Origin: Antarcticibacterium arcticum
GTDB lineage: Bacteria > Bacteroidota > Bacteroidia > Flavobacteriales > Flavobacteriaceae
DNA length: 64,000 nucleotides
Direction: 5' to 3'
Assembly (NCBI RefSeq): GCF_007993795.1
Contig: NZ_CP042476.1
Coordinates: 2,914,001 to 2,978,000, forward strand
Below the pieces are notes generated by a model. The model did no database searches. It had not been told where the DNA came from and was given only the letters and a program-made list of their open reading frames with translations. Both the position numbers and the translations under genes were made by a program. This document shows positions 42,405 to 50,576 of the stretch, one piece after another. Every line of letters begins with the position of its first letter. Position 1 is the first letter of the stretch.

Positions 42405-44950
42405 TAATTTACGGCAATAAAAATCAGAAAGGAGTTGGAGGAAAGGCCTCCGGACTTTACAACCTCAGGGAAATGGGATTGCAGGTGCCGGATTTTCTGG
42501 TGATCCCCTATGAGAATTTCAGGGTGTGCATTGCTGAAAATAAGGATGAGGAAACAGTGAAAGCTGCCTTGCTGAATTATGAACTCCCGCCGAAAGATCA
42601 AATCCAATTGAACAAGATCCTGAAGGAATGGAACTTTCCGCAGGAACCGGTTGTGGTGCGGTCCTCGGTCCTGGATGAAGATGGAAAAAGGAATGCCTTT
42701 CCGGGCATGATGGACACATTTCTTAATATTTCCACTGTTGCAGATCTTAAACAGGCTATTGCAAAATGTGCCGCCAGCGCCTGGTCTCCCCGGGTCATGG
42801 AATATCGCAGGCAATACGATCTTAGCCTGCAGCCGAAGCCGGCAGTGATCATTCAGCGGCAAATAAATCCGGATGCCAGTGGGGTGCTGTTTTCTACGTT
42901 CCCTGAATATCCCCAGGAAATGGCTATTCACGCTGTATATGGGTTTGGCGAGGGCCTTATGAATGGCAGTGCGGAAGGGGATGAGTTCTATTTTGAAAGA
43001 TCTACAGGCAACCTTCACCGCAAAAACATACTAACCAAAGAATTTTACCTGGAAAGAGGAGAAGGCAGCGGACTTATTAAACTCCCCCTTGATGTTAAGA
43101 AGCAACATATATCCTGCCTTGAACCACAGGTCCTGGAACAATTGTTTGCAAGTGCAAGCACTGCCGAAAAAATTGCCGGCCACCCGCTGGATATAGAATT
43201 CGCGGTTAAGGACAAGGAAATTTTCTTTTTACAGGCCAGGCCCATTACACGGGAGATCCCCGCGATCGTGGTATATGATAATTCCAATATACAGGAAAGC
43301 TATTGCGGGGTTACCACTCCGCTTACTTTTAGCTTCGCCTCCCGTGCCTATAAAACCGTTTACAGACAAACCATGCAGGTCCTTGGGATCCCCGGGAGGA
43401 AGATCCTGGCACACGATGCAATCCTCTCCAACCTTTTGGGGCTGGTGAAGGGCAGGATCTATTACAACATCAATAACTGGTACCGCGGTCTTCAACTCCT
43501 GCCTTCGTTCCGGCAGAATAAGGCCGATATGGAACTTATGATGGGTCTTGAGGAACCGGTGGACCTGGTAGAGGATGTGGAAAAATCCCTTTCTGAAAAA
43601 ATAAAGATCCTCCCGGGATTGCTCCTCAATTATTCCAGACTCTGGTTAAAGTTCAAAAAACTGCCGGAGCTGGTACCCGCCTTTCAGGAGAATTTCAGCA
43701 GGTATTATACGGCATTTTATAAGGAGGAGTTTCAAACATTGAATTCTTCTGAATTCCTTCAGAAGAAAAATGATCTGGACGAAAACCTGCTTAATTCCTG
43801 GAGCATTCCTATTATCAACGATTTTAATGTGATGATGGTTAATGGTGCCGTCATGCGAGGGCTTAGGAAAGCTGGTATAACCCGGCCCGAAGAATTTATT
43901 ACCCGCTACCTCTGCGGTGATCCTGAAATTGAAAGCACCCAACCCACCCTTGCAATGATAAACCTGGCCGAAACCGCGCAGCAATATCCGGGGTTGAGGG
44001 AACTTATTATCAGCTTTCCGGAAGACCTTCATACTACTATAGAAAGGGATCATCCCGAATTTTATAAGAAGGTAACAGCTTTTATTCACCAATACGGTGA
44101 CCGCACCGTGGGCGAATTAAAACTGGAAACCTTCACTATGCGGGTCAGGCCCCAAATTTTTTATAAGTACCTGCGTAATTTCCTGGCCGGGGAAAAGATA
44201 GCAACTGCAGATCTTGGTAAAGTAAAGGCGGAGGCAGAAAAAGAACTTGAAACCCTGCTGCAAAAAAGATCCTTTCTTTTTAAACGAAAACTGCATAAGG
44301 ATCTAAAAAAACTGAAACTGGCCATACGCTACAGGGAAAATATGAGGCTGGAAAGAACCCGACTTTTTGGTATGTACCGGCAGGTGTACCGTGCAAGGGG
44401 TCGCGCGCTGGTGGAAGATGGCAGGCTGGAAACGGTTGAAGATGTATTTTATCTTACAGAAGATGAACTTATTGATCTAAATGAAGCTGCAAATCTTAAA
44501 CAGCTTATTGCAGAAAGAAAAGAGGAATTTTCGCGTTATAGAAAGCAGGAAGTACCCTCCCGGGTAATTGTGCCTTCCCCGCCAAAACAGGAAGATATTG
44601 CCATTGAGGAGACCGGGATCTTAAAAGGGCAGGGTTGTTATCCGGGACAGGTGAGTGGTGAGGTGATTCTGATTAAAGATCCCGGGGACAGTCTGGATGT
44701 TAATGGAAAGATCATTTGCGCCCTGCGTACAGATCCAGGTTGGGCCGCTTTGTTTCCTACCTGCAAGGGGGTACTTATTGAGAAAGGATCTTCCCTGTCA
44801 CATTCTGTTATCCTGCTGCGGGAACTGGGAATCCCCACTATTATTAATATCCCAAACCTTTGTTCCCGGTTAGCATCGGGAGATAGGGTGAAGATGGATG
44901 CAGCCAGCGGAGAAATTATAAGAGGGGAAGCTATGGCTGCAGCCCATTAA
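42401..44950 (+). CDS. PEP-synthase / rifampicin-phosphotransferase-like protein
   Basis: 849 residues. The N-terminal pyruvate-phosphate-dikinase ATP-grasp domain is clear: GGKASGLYNLREMGLQVPDFL, VVVRSSVLDEDG, VIIQRQINPDASGVLFS and LDIEFAVKDKEIFFLQARPI. The C-terminal swivelling phosphohistidine domain has GCYPGQVSGEV and EKGSSLSHSVILLRELGIPTII, with the phospho-accepting His in SHS. The middle 400 residues differ from PEP synthase and no C-terminal TIM barrel is present. This is the rifampicin-phosphotransferase layout, in which ATP phosphorylates a hydroxyl of a small molecule through the mobile His. It is more likely a biosynthetic kinase here than an antibiotic resistance gene. Confidence 0.85.
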   Translation: MIIYGNKNQKGVGGKASGLYNLREMGLQVPDFLVIPYENFRVCIAENKDEETVKAALLNYELPPKDQIQLNKILKEWNFPQEPVVVRSSVLDEDGKRNAFPGMMDTFLNISTVADLKQAIAKCAASAWSPRVMEYRRQYDLSLQPKPAVIIQRQINPDASGVLFSTFPEYPQEMAIHAVYGFGEGLMNGSAEGDEFYFERSTGNLHRKNILTKEFYLERGEGSGLIKLPLDVKKQHISCLEPQVLEQLFASASTAEKIAGHPLDIEFAVKDKEIFFLQARPITREIPAIVVYDNSNIQESYCGVTTPLTFSFASRAYKTVYRQTMQVLGIPGRKILAHDAILSNLLGLVKGRIYYNINNWYRGLQLLPSFRQNKADMELMMGLEEPVDLVEDVEKSLSEKIKILPGLLLNYSRLWLKFKKLPELVPAFQENFSRYYTAFYKEEFQTLNSSEFLQKKNDLDENLLNSWSIPIINDFNVMMVNGAVMRGLRKAGITRPEEFITRYLCGDPEIESTQPTLAMINLAETAQQYPGLRELIISFPEDLHTTIERDHPEFYKKVTAFIHQYGDRTVGELKLETFTMRVRPQIFYKYLRNFLAGEKIATADLGKVKAEAEKELETLLQKRSFLFKRKLHKDLKKLKLAIRYRENMRLERTRLFGMYRQVYRARGRALVEDGRLETVEDVFYLTEDELIDLNEAANLKQLIAERKEEFSRYRKQEVPSRVIVPSPPKQEDIAIEETGILKGQGCYPGQVSGEVILIKDPGDSLDVNGKIICALRTDPGWAALFPTCKGVLIEKGSSLSHSVILLRELGIPTIINIPNLCSRLASGDRVKMDAASGEIIRGEAMAAAH

Positions 44951-44962
44951 AATGATGTAAGA

Positions 44963-46036
44963 ATGTCTCAAATTGAACGTATAATATATTCCGGGGTCTT
45001 GCCTGAAAGTTTTTTTGCAATCCCGCAGAAGATCTATGAAGGCCTGGGGTTCCTTCCCGAAGAAAACAGGGAAGAGGTAGAGGCACTTTTTCAGCTTAAA
45101 AGGAAGGATCACGACATCATAATTTATACAGATCATAAGAACATCAGGCTGGTGGGGATCTTTCCGCAGCAATCGGTTACAGCTTATTTCGGGTATTGGG
45201 AAAGTACCAATGATCCAGATCTTAATAGTTCGGCTTTCAGGATGCTGGAGGAAGATGCCCAAAAATTTGGAAAGGCTTCTCTTACCGGGCCAACTAACTT
45301 TAATACATTTCACAGGTACAGGTTGCGGCTTGGCCCCGTTCCTTCGTGGACCATGTTTGACAGGGAACCCGTTAATCCCGGTTATTATCCCGCCCTGCTG
45401 GGCAATTTAAATTGCAGGATATCCCTCACCTATGAAAGCCGGCGTATTCCGGCAGCCGAGATCCAAAAGATCTATCGGGATAAACAGAGATTTGTTGAGG
45501 AGGTAAAACAACTTCCCTTTGAAATTATTCCGCTCACGCCGGAAAACTGGCATTTGTATGAGAAAGATATCTATGAGCTCATAGAAGCGATTTTTAGTGG
45601 AAATGCGGGGTATAAGACTATTGAACCGGAAGAATTCGGCCTGCTATATAATAGAAAGTTTGCTGAAAAATTATGCCCGTACACCGCCAGCCTTTTCCGC
45701 GACACTAAAACCGGGAAGCTTGTAGCACTCACATTTTGTCATCCCAATTATAAATCTGTTTCCGGGGAAATCCCTGATTTTCCTTCTTTTGAAGTGGACT
45801 ATCCCAGGCTTAAGAACCCCACGATGCTGGCAAAGTCCTCCGGCGTGCATCCTGCATATCGAAAAATGAATTTGATGAACTATTCCGGAGCCTATGCAAT
45901 GTTATCCTTTAAGGAGCTGTATGATGATACCATTTTCTGCCTAATGAAAACCGATAATTATTCGCGGCATTTTACAGATGGAATTCCCTGTGAAAAGGCA
46001 TTTTATGCGCTGTATGAAAAAAGCTTAGGGCATTAG
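44963..46036 (+). CDS. GNAT-like acyltransferase family protein
   Basis: 357 residues. I read it as a large two-part N-acetyltransferase-like protein: a first half with LTGPTNFNTFHRYRLRLG and a second with LVALTFCHPNYKS and LAKSSGVHPAYRKMNLMNYSGAYAML, where the latter resembles the acetyl-CoA-binding segment of GNAT enzymes. It starts 12 bases after the PEP-synthase-like gene and overlaps the end of the convergent kinase gene by 12 bases. The acyl donor and acceptor are unknown. Confidence 0.65.
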   Translation: MSQIERIIYSGVLPESFFAIPQKIYEGLGFLPEENREEVEALFQLKRKDHDIIIYTDHKNIRLVGIFPQQSVTAYFGYWESTNDPDLNSSAFRMLEEDAQKFGKASLTGPTNFNTFHRYRLRLGPVPSWTMFDREPVNPGYYPALLGNLNCRISLTYESRRIPAAEIQKIYRDKQRFVEEVKQLPFEIIPLTPENWHLYEKDIYELIEAIFSGNAGYKTIEPEEFGLLYNRKFAEKLCPYTASLFRDTKTGKLVALTFCHPNYKSVSGEIPDFPSFEVDYPRLKNPTMLAKSSGVHPAYRKMNLMNYSGAYAMLSFKELYDDTIFCLMKTDNYSRHFTDGIPCEKAFYALYEKSLGH

Positions 46037-47194
46037 ATGTTTCATCTCCTGCAACCCATCAAAATAACTGTTTAACACTGCGGGCAAAAAAGGGTATGGA
46101 CTTACGGAATGCGCCATGGTGTACATCCCGAAACGGTGCAGCCCGAGATCCAGGGAGGCAAAGAAAAACCCTCTTTCAAATTCTTCCTTATCCTCAAATT
46201 TACCGGTAAGCTTATTAAGTTCGTTGCGATAAAATTCCAGGTATTCCCGGCGCTTATGATAAGTTTCAGGCCTTAACACAAAGGAGAGGAATTCTGCCAC
46301 ATCATACTGCGGTATATGAAAAGTTGCCAGTTCCCAGTCATACAGGCAAAGTTCCAAACCTGCGGCACCCATTTTAAAACAGGTGTTTCGCGGATTAAAA
46401 TCATTATGCACCAGTGTTTTTGGCATTTTTTCAAGCTTGTCCCAATACACCGGGATTTTATCAATAGCTTCATACAGCAGCGCCGAGTTTTGTGAAGTGT
46501 AGACCTGTGGAAGTACTTTTACCGCATGGTCCAGCAGGGCCGTCCACAGCGGTTGAAGATCTTCCATATATTTTTTGGAAGCCACATCCTCTTTCCAGTA
46601 TTGCAGGTCCAGGGTTTCAGGAGTTGTGAGATGGGCTGCATGCCATTTCGCAATTTTAGATAAGGATTCCATTATATGTTCCGGAGTCCATAGTTCGGGC
46701 TGCATTACGGTATTAAGCAATTCTACCTCCTCCAGGTATTCCATGAGGATGAGAAAGATCTGGTTTTGTGCATCCACGTGCAGCCCGAAGATCTCCGGTT
46801 GAAATGCGGCCGGGGCGTTTTGGTAGATCTCCAGTTCGCGCATATGCGTATTGCTGAATCCTGTGAGTTCCTGGAATTGAGAATACACTGCGTTCAATTC
46901 CTCCCCGCATATTTCAGAAAGACTGTTAAGCATACCTGAAGTTACGCTGCCGTGAGGCTTTACTTTCATCACCATTTTTCGGGTGTGGGGAACTTCATTT
47001 TCGGTATAAGCTACCTCCAATCCAAAATGGCCAATTTCCAGGCCTGTTGTTCCCGCATTCAAGGTGGAAAGAATACTTGCCGAATTATCCACCGGAAACC
47101 GCTTCACATTTGAAACTTTTATAACTGAAGCCGGGTTGTGTTCCTGCAGGAGCTTTTCAATAAATTCGGTTTTAAAATAATCTGAAGTATTCAT
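46025..47194 (-). CDS. APH/choline-kinase-type phosphotransferase
   Basis: 389 residues. The catalytic loop TLVHNDFNPRNTCF (HxDxxxxN) and the metal site LCLYDWELATF (a D-W in place of DFG) are those of the aminoglycoside phosphotransferase/choline kinase family. The N-terminal lobe is longer than usual. Such kinases phosphorylate a hydroxyl on small molecules, amino alcohols or sugars. It is the last gene of a leftward operon and starts 4 bases after the DUF3419 stop. In the pathway it could phosphorylate the head group made by its neighbours; this is inference. Confidence 0.85.
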   Translation of the reverse strand: MNTSDYFKTEFIEKLLQEHNPASVIKVSNVKRFPVDNSASILSTLNAGTTGLEIGHFGLEVAYTENEVPHTRKMVMKVKPHGSVTSGMLNSLSEICGEELNAVYSQFQELTGFSNTHMRELEIYQNAPAAFQPEIFGLHVDAQNQIFLILMEYLEEVELLNTVMQPELWTPEHIMESLSKIAKWHAAHLTTPETLDLQYWKEDVASKKYMEDLQPLWTALLDHAVKVLPQVYTSQNSALLYEAIDKIPVYWDKLEKMPKTLVHNDFNPRNTCFKMGAAGLELCLYDWELATFHIPQYDVAEFLSFVLRPETYHKRREYLEFYRNELNKLTGKFEDKEEFERGFFFASLDLGLHRFGMYTMAHSVSPYPFLPAVLNSYFDGLQEMKHLMP

Positions 47195-47198
47195 AGGG

Positions 47199-48302
47199 CT
47201 ATTTTAATATACTGTGAGGCACGCTTTCCATCACGCGCACATTCATAAAATAAAAACAGGCTTCTTTCCGCGTAAGTTTGTTTGATTCCCCCTCCAGCCG
47301 AAATTCCAGGCAGGTAGTTTCGCCCTGAGACTGCAAAAGATTCCAGTAAACCATGCGCAGTGGTAGTTTCCGCATTGTAAACAGGTTGGCGCATACCTCC
47401 TCAAAATGAGATTGTGATACATATTCAAAAATATTGGACAAGCCTGCTTTGTTTATTTTTTGACCCTCGGGGGATAATAAATATTCAACAGCTTCACCGG
47501 TTACAATATTCAATTTTGGCAGTTGCGCACGAAGCTTTAAAAAATTCTCTTTTCTGTAACAGGGTGGTAAAATAATTTCGGGTATTTCCTCCGGACCAAA
47601 CATAAAGAAACGGAAATAGAAATTATCCCGCACCAGTTGATTTGATATAAAGACTTTTAGCCGGTTGTAAAAAAGCTCTCCGCCAGATTCCTTTACATAT
47701 TTAAAAAGTTGAGGATCCCGCCCTTTGCTAAGGTTTTGTTGGTCAAAATATTCTATAAACCGGGCTTTAAATTCTGACTTTTCCAAATTGGTAAGAAAAT
47801 ATTCATATTGAGCAGCAGTTTCAGTGAAAGAAAGCAGGTGACGGACTTTTTTCTGTAACTCTTCCGGTAACCCCGGCAAAAAGTGGTGAATATAGGTTTC
47901 CAGTTTCCCTGCGGAAATGATCCCCCCGGGATGCTTTGCGAAAAAATCCTCCCAGTGTTCCCTCAGGGTGGGTTCCAGTGCTGGTGCAACACTTTCCCAG
48001 GCCCCTGCAACATCTTTCATCCCGTTGAAACCCATTAAAGAGATCAACACATCGTGTTCCAGGTGTTCAATAATATGGGTTTTTAATAATAACAGCCGGT
48101 TCTGTTCGGGGTTAAGATCTATTGAGGTTAGACTTCGCGGCTGTTTCAAAAGGGCATTCAGCACATTGCAACCTGCAGAAGTGACCATTAAAAGATCATC
48201 TTTTGGAGTGATGTCCATTGCGTTATATAAAGTGTCATAACCTTCCCAAACCAGGGAATACCTGATGAGGTTGAGGTCTACATTTTCAAATTCGGTATGC
48301 AT
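47199..48302 (-). CDS. DUF3419 / BtaA-like SAM-dependent 3-amino-3-carboxypropyl transferase
   Basis: 367 residues. The N-terminal RYSLVWEGYDTLYNAM, DLLMVTSAGCNVLNALLKQPRSLTSIDLNPEQNRLLLLK is the DUF3419/BtaA signature, a Rossmann methyltransferase-like fold binding SAM. BtaA moves the 3-amino-3-carboxypropyl group of SAM onto diacylglycerol, the first step to betaine lipids, and then needs the methyltransferase BtaB. No BtaB lies nearby. The start overlaps the AMP-ligase end by 25 bases, so the two are coupled. The acceptor here may not be diacylglycerol. Confidence 0.83.
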   Translation of the reverse strand: MHTEFENVDLNLIRYSLVWEGYDTLYNAMDITPKDDLLMVTSAGCNVLNALLKQPRSLTSIDLNPEQNRLLLLKTHIIEHLEHDVLISLMGFNGMKDVAGAWESVAPALEPTLREHWEDFFAKHPGGIISAGKLETYIHHFLPGLPEELQKKVRHLLSFTETAAQYEYFLTNLEKSEFKARFIEYFDQQNLSKGRDPQLFKYVKESGGELFYNRLKVFISNQLVRDNFYFRFFMFGPEEIPEIILPPCYRKENFLKLRAQLPKLNIVTGEAVEYLLSPEGQKINKAGLSNIFEYVSQSHFEEVCANLFTMRKLPLRMVYWNLLQSQGETTCLEFRLEGESNKLTRKEACFYFMNVRVMESVPHSILK

Positions 48303-49722
48303 AGGTCTTTGTATAATATTTTGGAATAATGCCGCTGGTCCAGGGGCATTTTTTCAATGCTTTCTACGGTGCCAATTATGCTTGCGGGGAAGTGTTTTTC
48401 CAGGGCAAGTTTTAGCTCCCTGATGGGTGTTTTCCCCTGAACATAGATGCGGAAGCCTTTGGGATCATAGATGGCTGCGGCGTAGTTCACCCCCGCTACA
48501 TGGGCCAGCACATGTTCCAGCTGGTAATGCTGAAAGCCCTGAAGCCGGCCTTCATTTCCGGATCTGCCAGTAAGGTAAAGTTCCCCTTTATCATTAAGAA
48601 ATCCGTGATCTCCGGTGTTTAGCCATTTATTGCCGGGCTGGGTGACCACGTGCTCCCCGCTTACTTCCACGAGTCCGCTGTCGTTGGGACCGGTAATTTC
48701 TTTATTGGTGAGATGGGAAATAATTCTAAGCTCAATTCCGGGATGCACTGTTCCAACAAAATATCCGCGGGAAGGATTTTTGCGCTCCTCGGTGACTTGC
48801 CTCACTGCAATAGGCTCTGCCTGGGTTGAACCATAAATAATGTAGACAGAGGCATTCACAAAATAATTCTGAAGCAGGTGCGGCAGGTATTCGGGAACCG
48901 GCGATCCTCCAATACCCAGTTTTTTAACACTGGGAAGAATGAGTTTTTCTTTTTGAAGATAAGAAACCAGGATCTTGAAATAATGAACATTTCCTGTAAG
49001 GCTGTCAATTCCCTCATCCAGGAGTTGGGCGATTATTTTTTCGGGATCTGTTTCCCGAACGTCAAGGTCCGGGATATCCGGGATCAGCGTTGTGATCCCC
49101 AATGAAAGATTATGCAGCAGGATATTGGGAAAAAGCGGAAGGTCCTGTTGCCCGGGTAAGGGAGGAAAACTCTGTTTCAGTGCCAGGTGTTGGGCCTTCA
49201 GTATTTGATGCGTACGAATTGCTGCGGAAGGTTTACCGGTTGTGCCGGAACTAAAGGAGATCAACGCAGGCTGTTCTGCCGACACCAGTACAGGGCTGAA
49301 ATATGCGGTCTTTTGCAGAGCAGAATCCTGTGCCAGGGTTTTCACCCTTATAAAGGAAAGGATTCGTTTAATGTGGTCTTCCGGGTTTTTAAGGTAAACG
49401 GCTTTTATTTTATGGCTAAAAATTAATCGTAACAGGTCGGTCTCCCTGGAGTTTGCAGGCGGAAGAACAGGGGTAGCCCCATAGGCCATAATTCCTAATA
49501 TTGCGCATATAAGTTCGAAGGAAAAGGGAATGCCCAGCAGGATCCTGTTCCCTTGTTTAATTTTTTTTAATTGGAGGGACCTGCACACAAATGCCACCCC
49601 TTCCAGGAGATCGTGCCCGGTAAAGTATATATCATCCCCCCGGGATTAGGCCATTTAATAAAGGTTTTATCCGGATTCTCAATAAGATTTTTATGAATAG
49701 CCGAATAAAAATTTGAGGTCAT
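48278..49722 (-). pseudogene. AMP-forming acyl-CoA synthetase/ligase, frameshifted at a G6 run
   Basis: The largest open piece (48278-49597, 439 residues) has the adenylate-forming signature ISFSSGTTGKPSAAIR, then VYIIYGSTQAEP, LNTGDHGFLNDKGELYLTGR and a short C-terminal domain. The missing N-terminus is present in the next frame. From ATG at 49722 it reads MTSNFYSAIHKNLIENPDKT to WPNPGG, where a run of six G (minus strand, 49641-49636) throws it out of frame. With seven G it continues DDIYFTGHDLLEGVAFVCRSL into the main piece, giving about 481 residues. The enzyme would activate a carboxylic acid for the neighbouring transferases. This is either a broken gene, a phase-variable tract or a base-calling error. 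Confidence 0.8.
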
Positions 49723-49897
49723 AAAGGGGTGTTGTTAGATGGCTCAAGCTACTTGAAATTTTTGAAATTGCCAAGGGATTCCGGTGGTTTACAGCCACTT
49801 ATTACAATTAAATTTGGGAATAAAAGTTGGATGGTATAATGAAATCACCGGGAAAGAAAATTCGGTCAATTAAAGGGGAGAATGTGGAAATTTTTTA

Positions 49898-49905
49898 TAA
49901 TTTTG
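49898..49905 (+). promoter_or_regulatory. putative -7 box for tRNA-Leu
   Basis: TAATTTTG fits TAnnTTTG and lies 10 bases before the tRNA 5' end. No clear -33 TTG. Confidence 0.45.
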
Positions 49906-49915
49906 CCCTCCACTT

Positions 49916-49997
49916 GCTCGAGTGGCGGAACTGGTAGACGCGCTGGATTCAAAATCCAGTATTTTCGGATGTGCGGGTTCGATTCCCGCCTCGAGTA
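49916..49997 (+). tRNA. tRNA-Leu (CAA)
   Basis: An 82-base class II tRNA. The acceptor stem is GCTCGAG with CTCGAGT (one G-U pair). The D-arm is GGCGGAACTGGTAGACG. The anticodon stem-loop GGATTCAAAATCC carries CAA. A variable arm follows, and the T-arm is GCGGGTTCGATTCCCGC. The discriminator is A and CCA is not encoded. The 3' half is repeated at 50281-50370. Confidence 0.95.
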
Positions 49998-50000
49998 CTA

Positions 50001-50026
50001 AACCCCTGTGAAAACAGGGGTTTTTT
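50001..50026 (+). terminator. terminator after tRNA-Leu
   Basis: AACCCCTG pairs with CAGGGGTT around TGAAAA, followed by a T run. An identical copy lies at 50377-50401. Confidence 0.9.
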
Positions 50027-50043
50027 GTTTTGTACTATTTGCT

Positions 50044-50280
50044 ATGTATTTTGTTTACTCCATATCAAGTTTAACGCGCAACTACATCTACGTTGGTCTC
50101 ACGGATAATGTGGAAAGGAGATTTATTCAACATAATACAGGTCGTAATAAAACCACCAAACCATATCTCCCCTTTAAGTTAATATACACTGAAGAATTTC
50201 CAGATCGTGATGCCGCAAGAAAGCGGGAAAAATATTTAAAATCTGGAATAGGCAAAGAATTCTTAAGAAGTAAGCTGTAG
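50044..50280 (+). CDS. small GIY-YIG nuclease family protein (UPF0213-like), between tRNA-Leu repeats
   Basis: 78 residues from the ATG at 50044; an upstream GTG inside the terminator is less likely. It is essentially a lone GIY-YIG domain: FVYSISS (the GIY position as VYS), NYIYVGLTDNVERRFIQHN (YVG and catalytic Arg), and EFPDRDAARKREKYLKSG with the catalytic Glu position. Such minimal nucleases are numerous in Bacteroidetes, often near tRNA or rRNA genes, and their function is not known. The gene lies exactly between two copies of the tRNA-Leu 3' half plus terminator, as if it were the cargo of a small mobile unit. Confidence 0.85.
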   Translation: MYFVYSISSLTRNYIYVGLTDNVERRFIQHNTGRNKTTKPYLPFKLIYTEEFPDRDAARKREKYLKSGIGKEFLRSKL

Positions 50281-50410
50281 ATCCGGTATTTTCGAATGTA
50301 TTGCGGGCCTGCCTGCCGGCAGTAGCAGGCCTGCCTGCCGGCAGGCAGGTTCATTCCCGCCTCGAGTACTTAAAAGACCCCTGTGAAAACAGGGGTTTTT
50401 TGTTTTGTAC
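50281..50410 (+). repeat. duplicated tRNA-Leu 3' half and terminator, interrupted by palindromic repeats
   Basis: 50281-50307 matches tRNA-Leu 49954-49977 with a few changes. 50308-50349 is an inserted pair of CCTGCCTGCCGGCAGG palindromes. 50350-50370 continues the T-arm and acceptor end (match to 49978-49999), and the terminator follows unchanged at 50377-50401. It is not a functional tRNA because the 5' half is absent and the T-arm is split. Similarity runs on a little past the terminator to the ATG position of the GIY-YIG gene (TTTACTATG against TTTGCTATG). Confidence 0.85.
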
Positions 50411-50576
50411 AATTTACTATGCGAGTAATATATACCATTTCCACTAAAAGCAGAAGTCTTGATGGAAAGCTCTTTGTTTTTAAAATCCCCTTTTTCTTAC
50501 AATAAAACCCTCCCGGGATCATAATAAATCCGGGGAGCGAACTAAAATTTCCTAATTTTAAGACAAATACGCTCAA

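Noticed and set aside
42401..44950. Calling this gene phosphoenolpyruvate synthase or a rifampicin-resistance enzyme
   Set aside because: The C-terminal PEP-binding barrel is absent, which excludes PEP synthase, and the biosynthetic-looking operon makes antibiotic resistance an unsupported guess.
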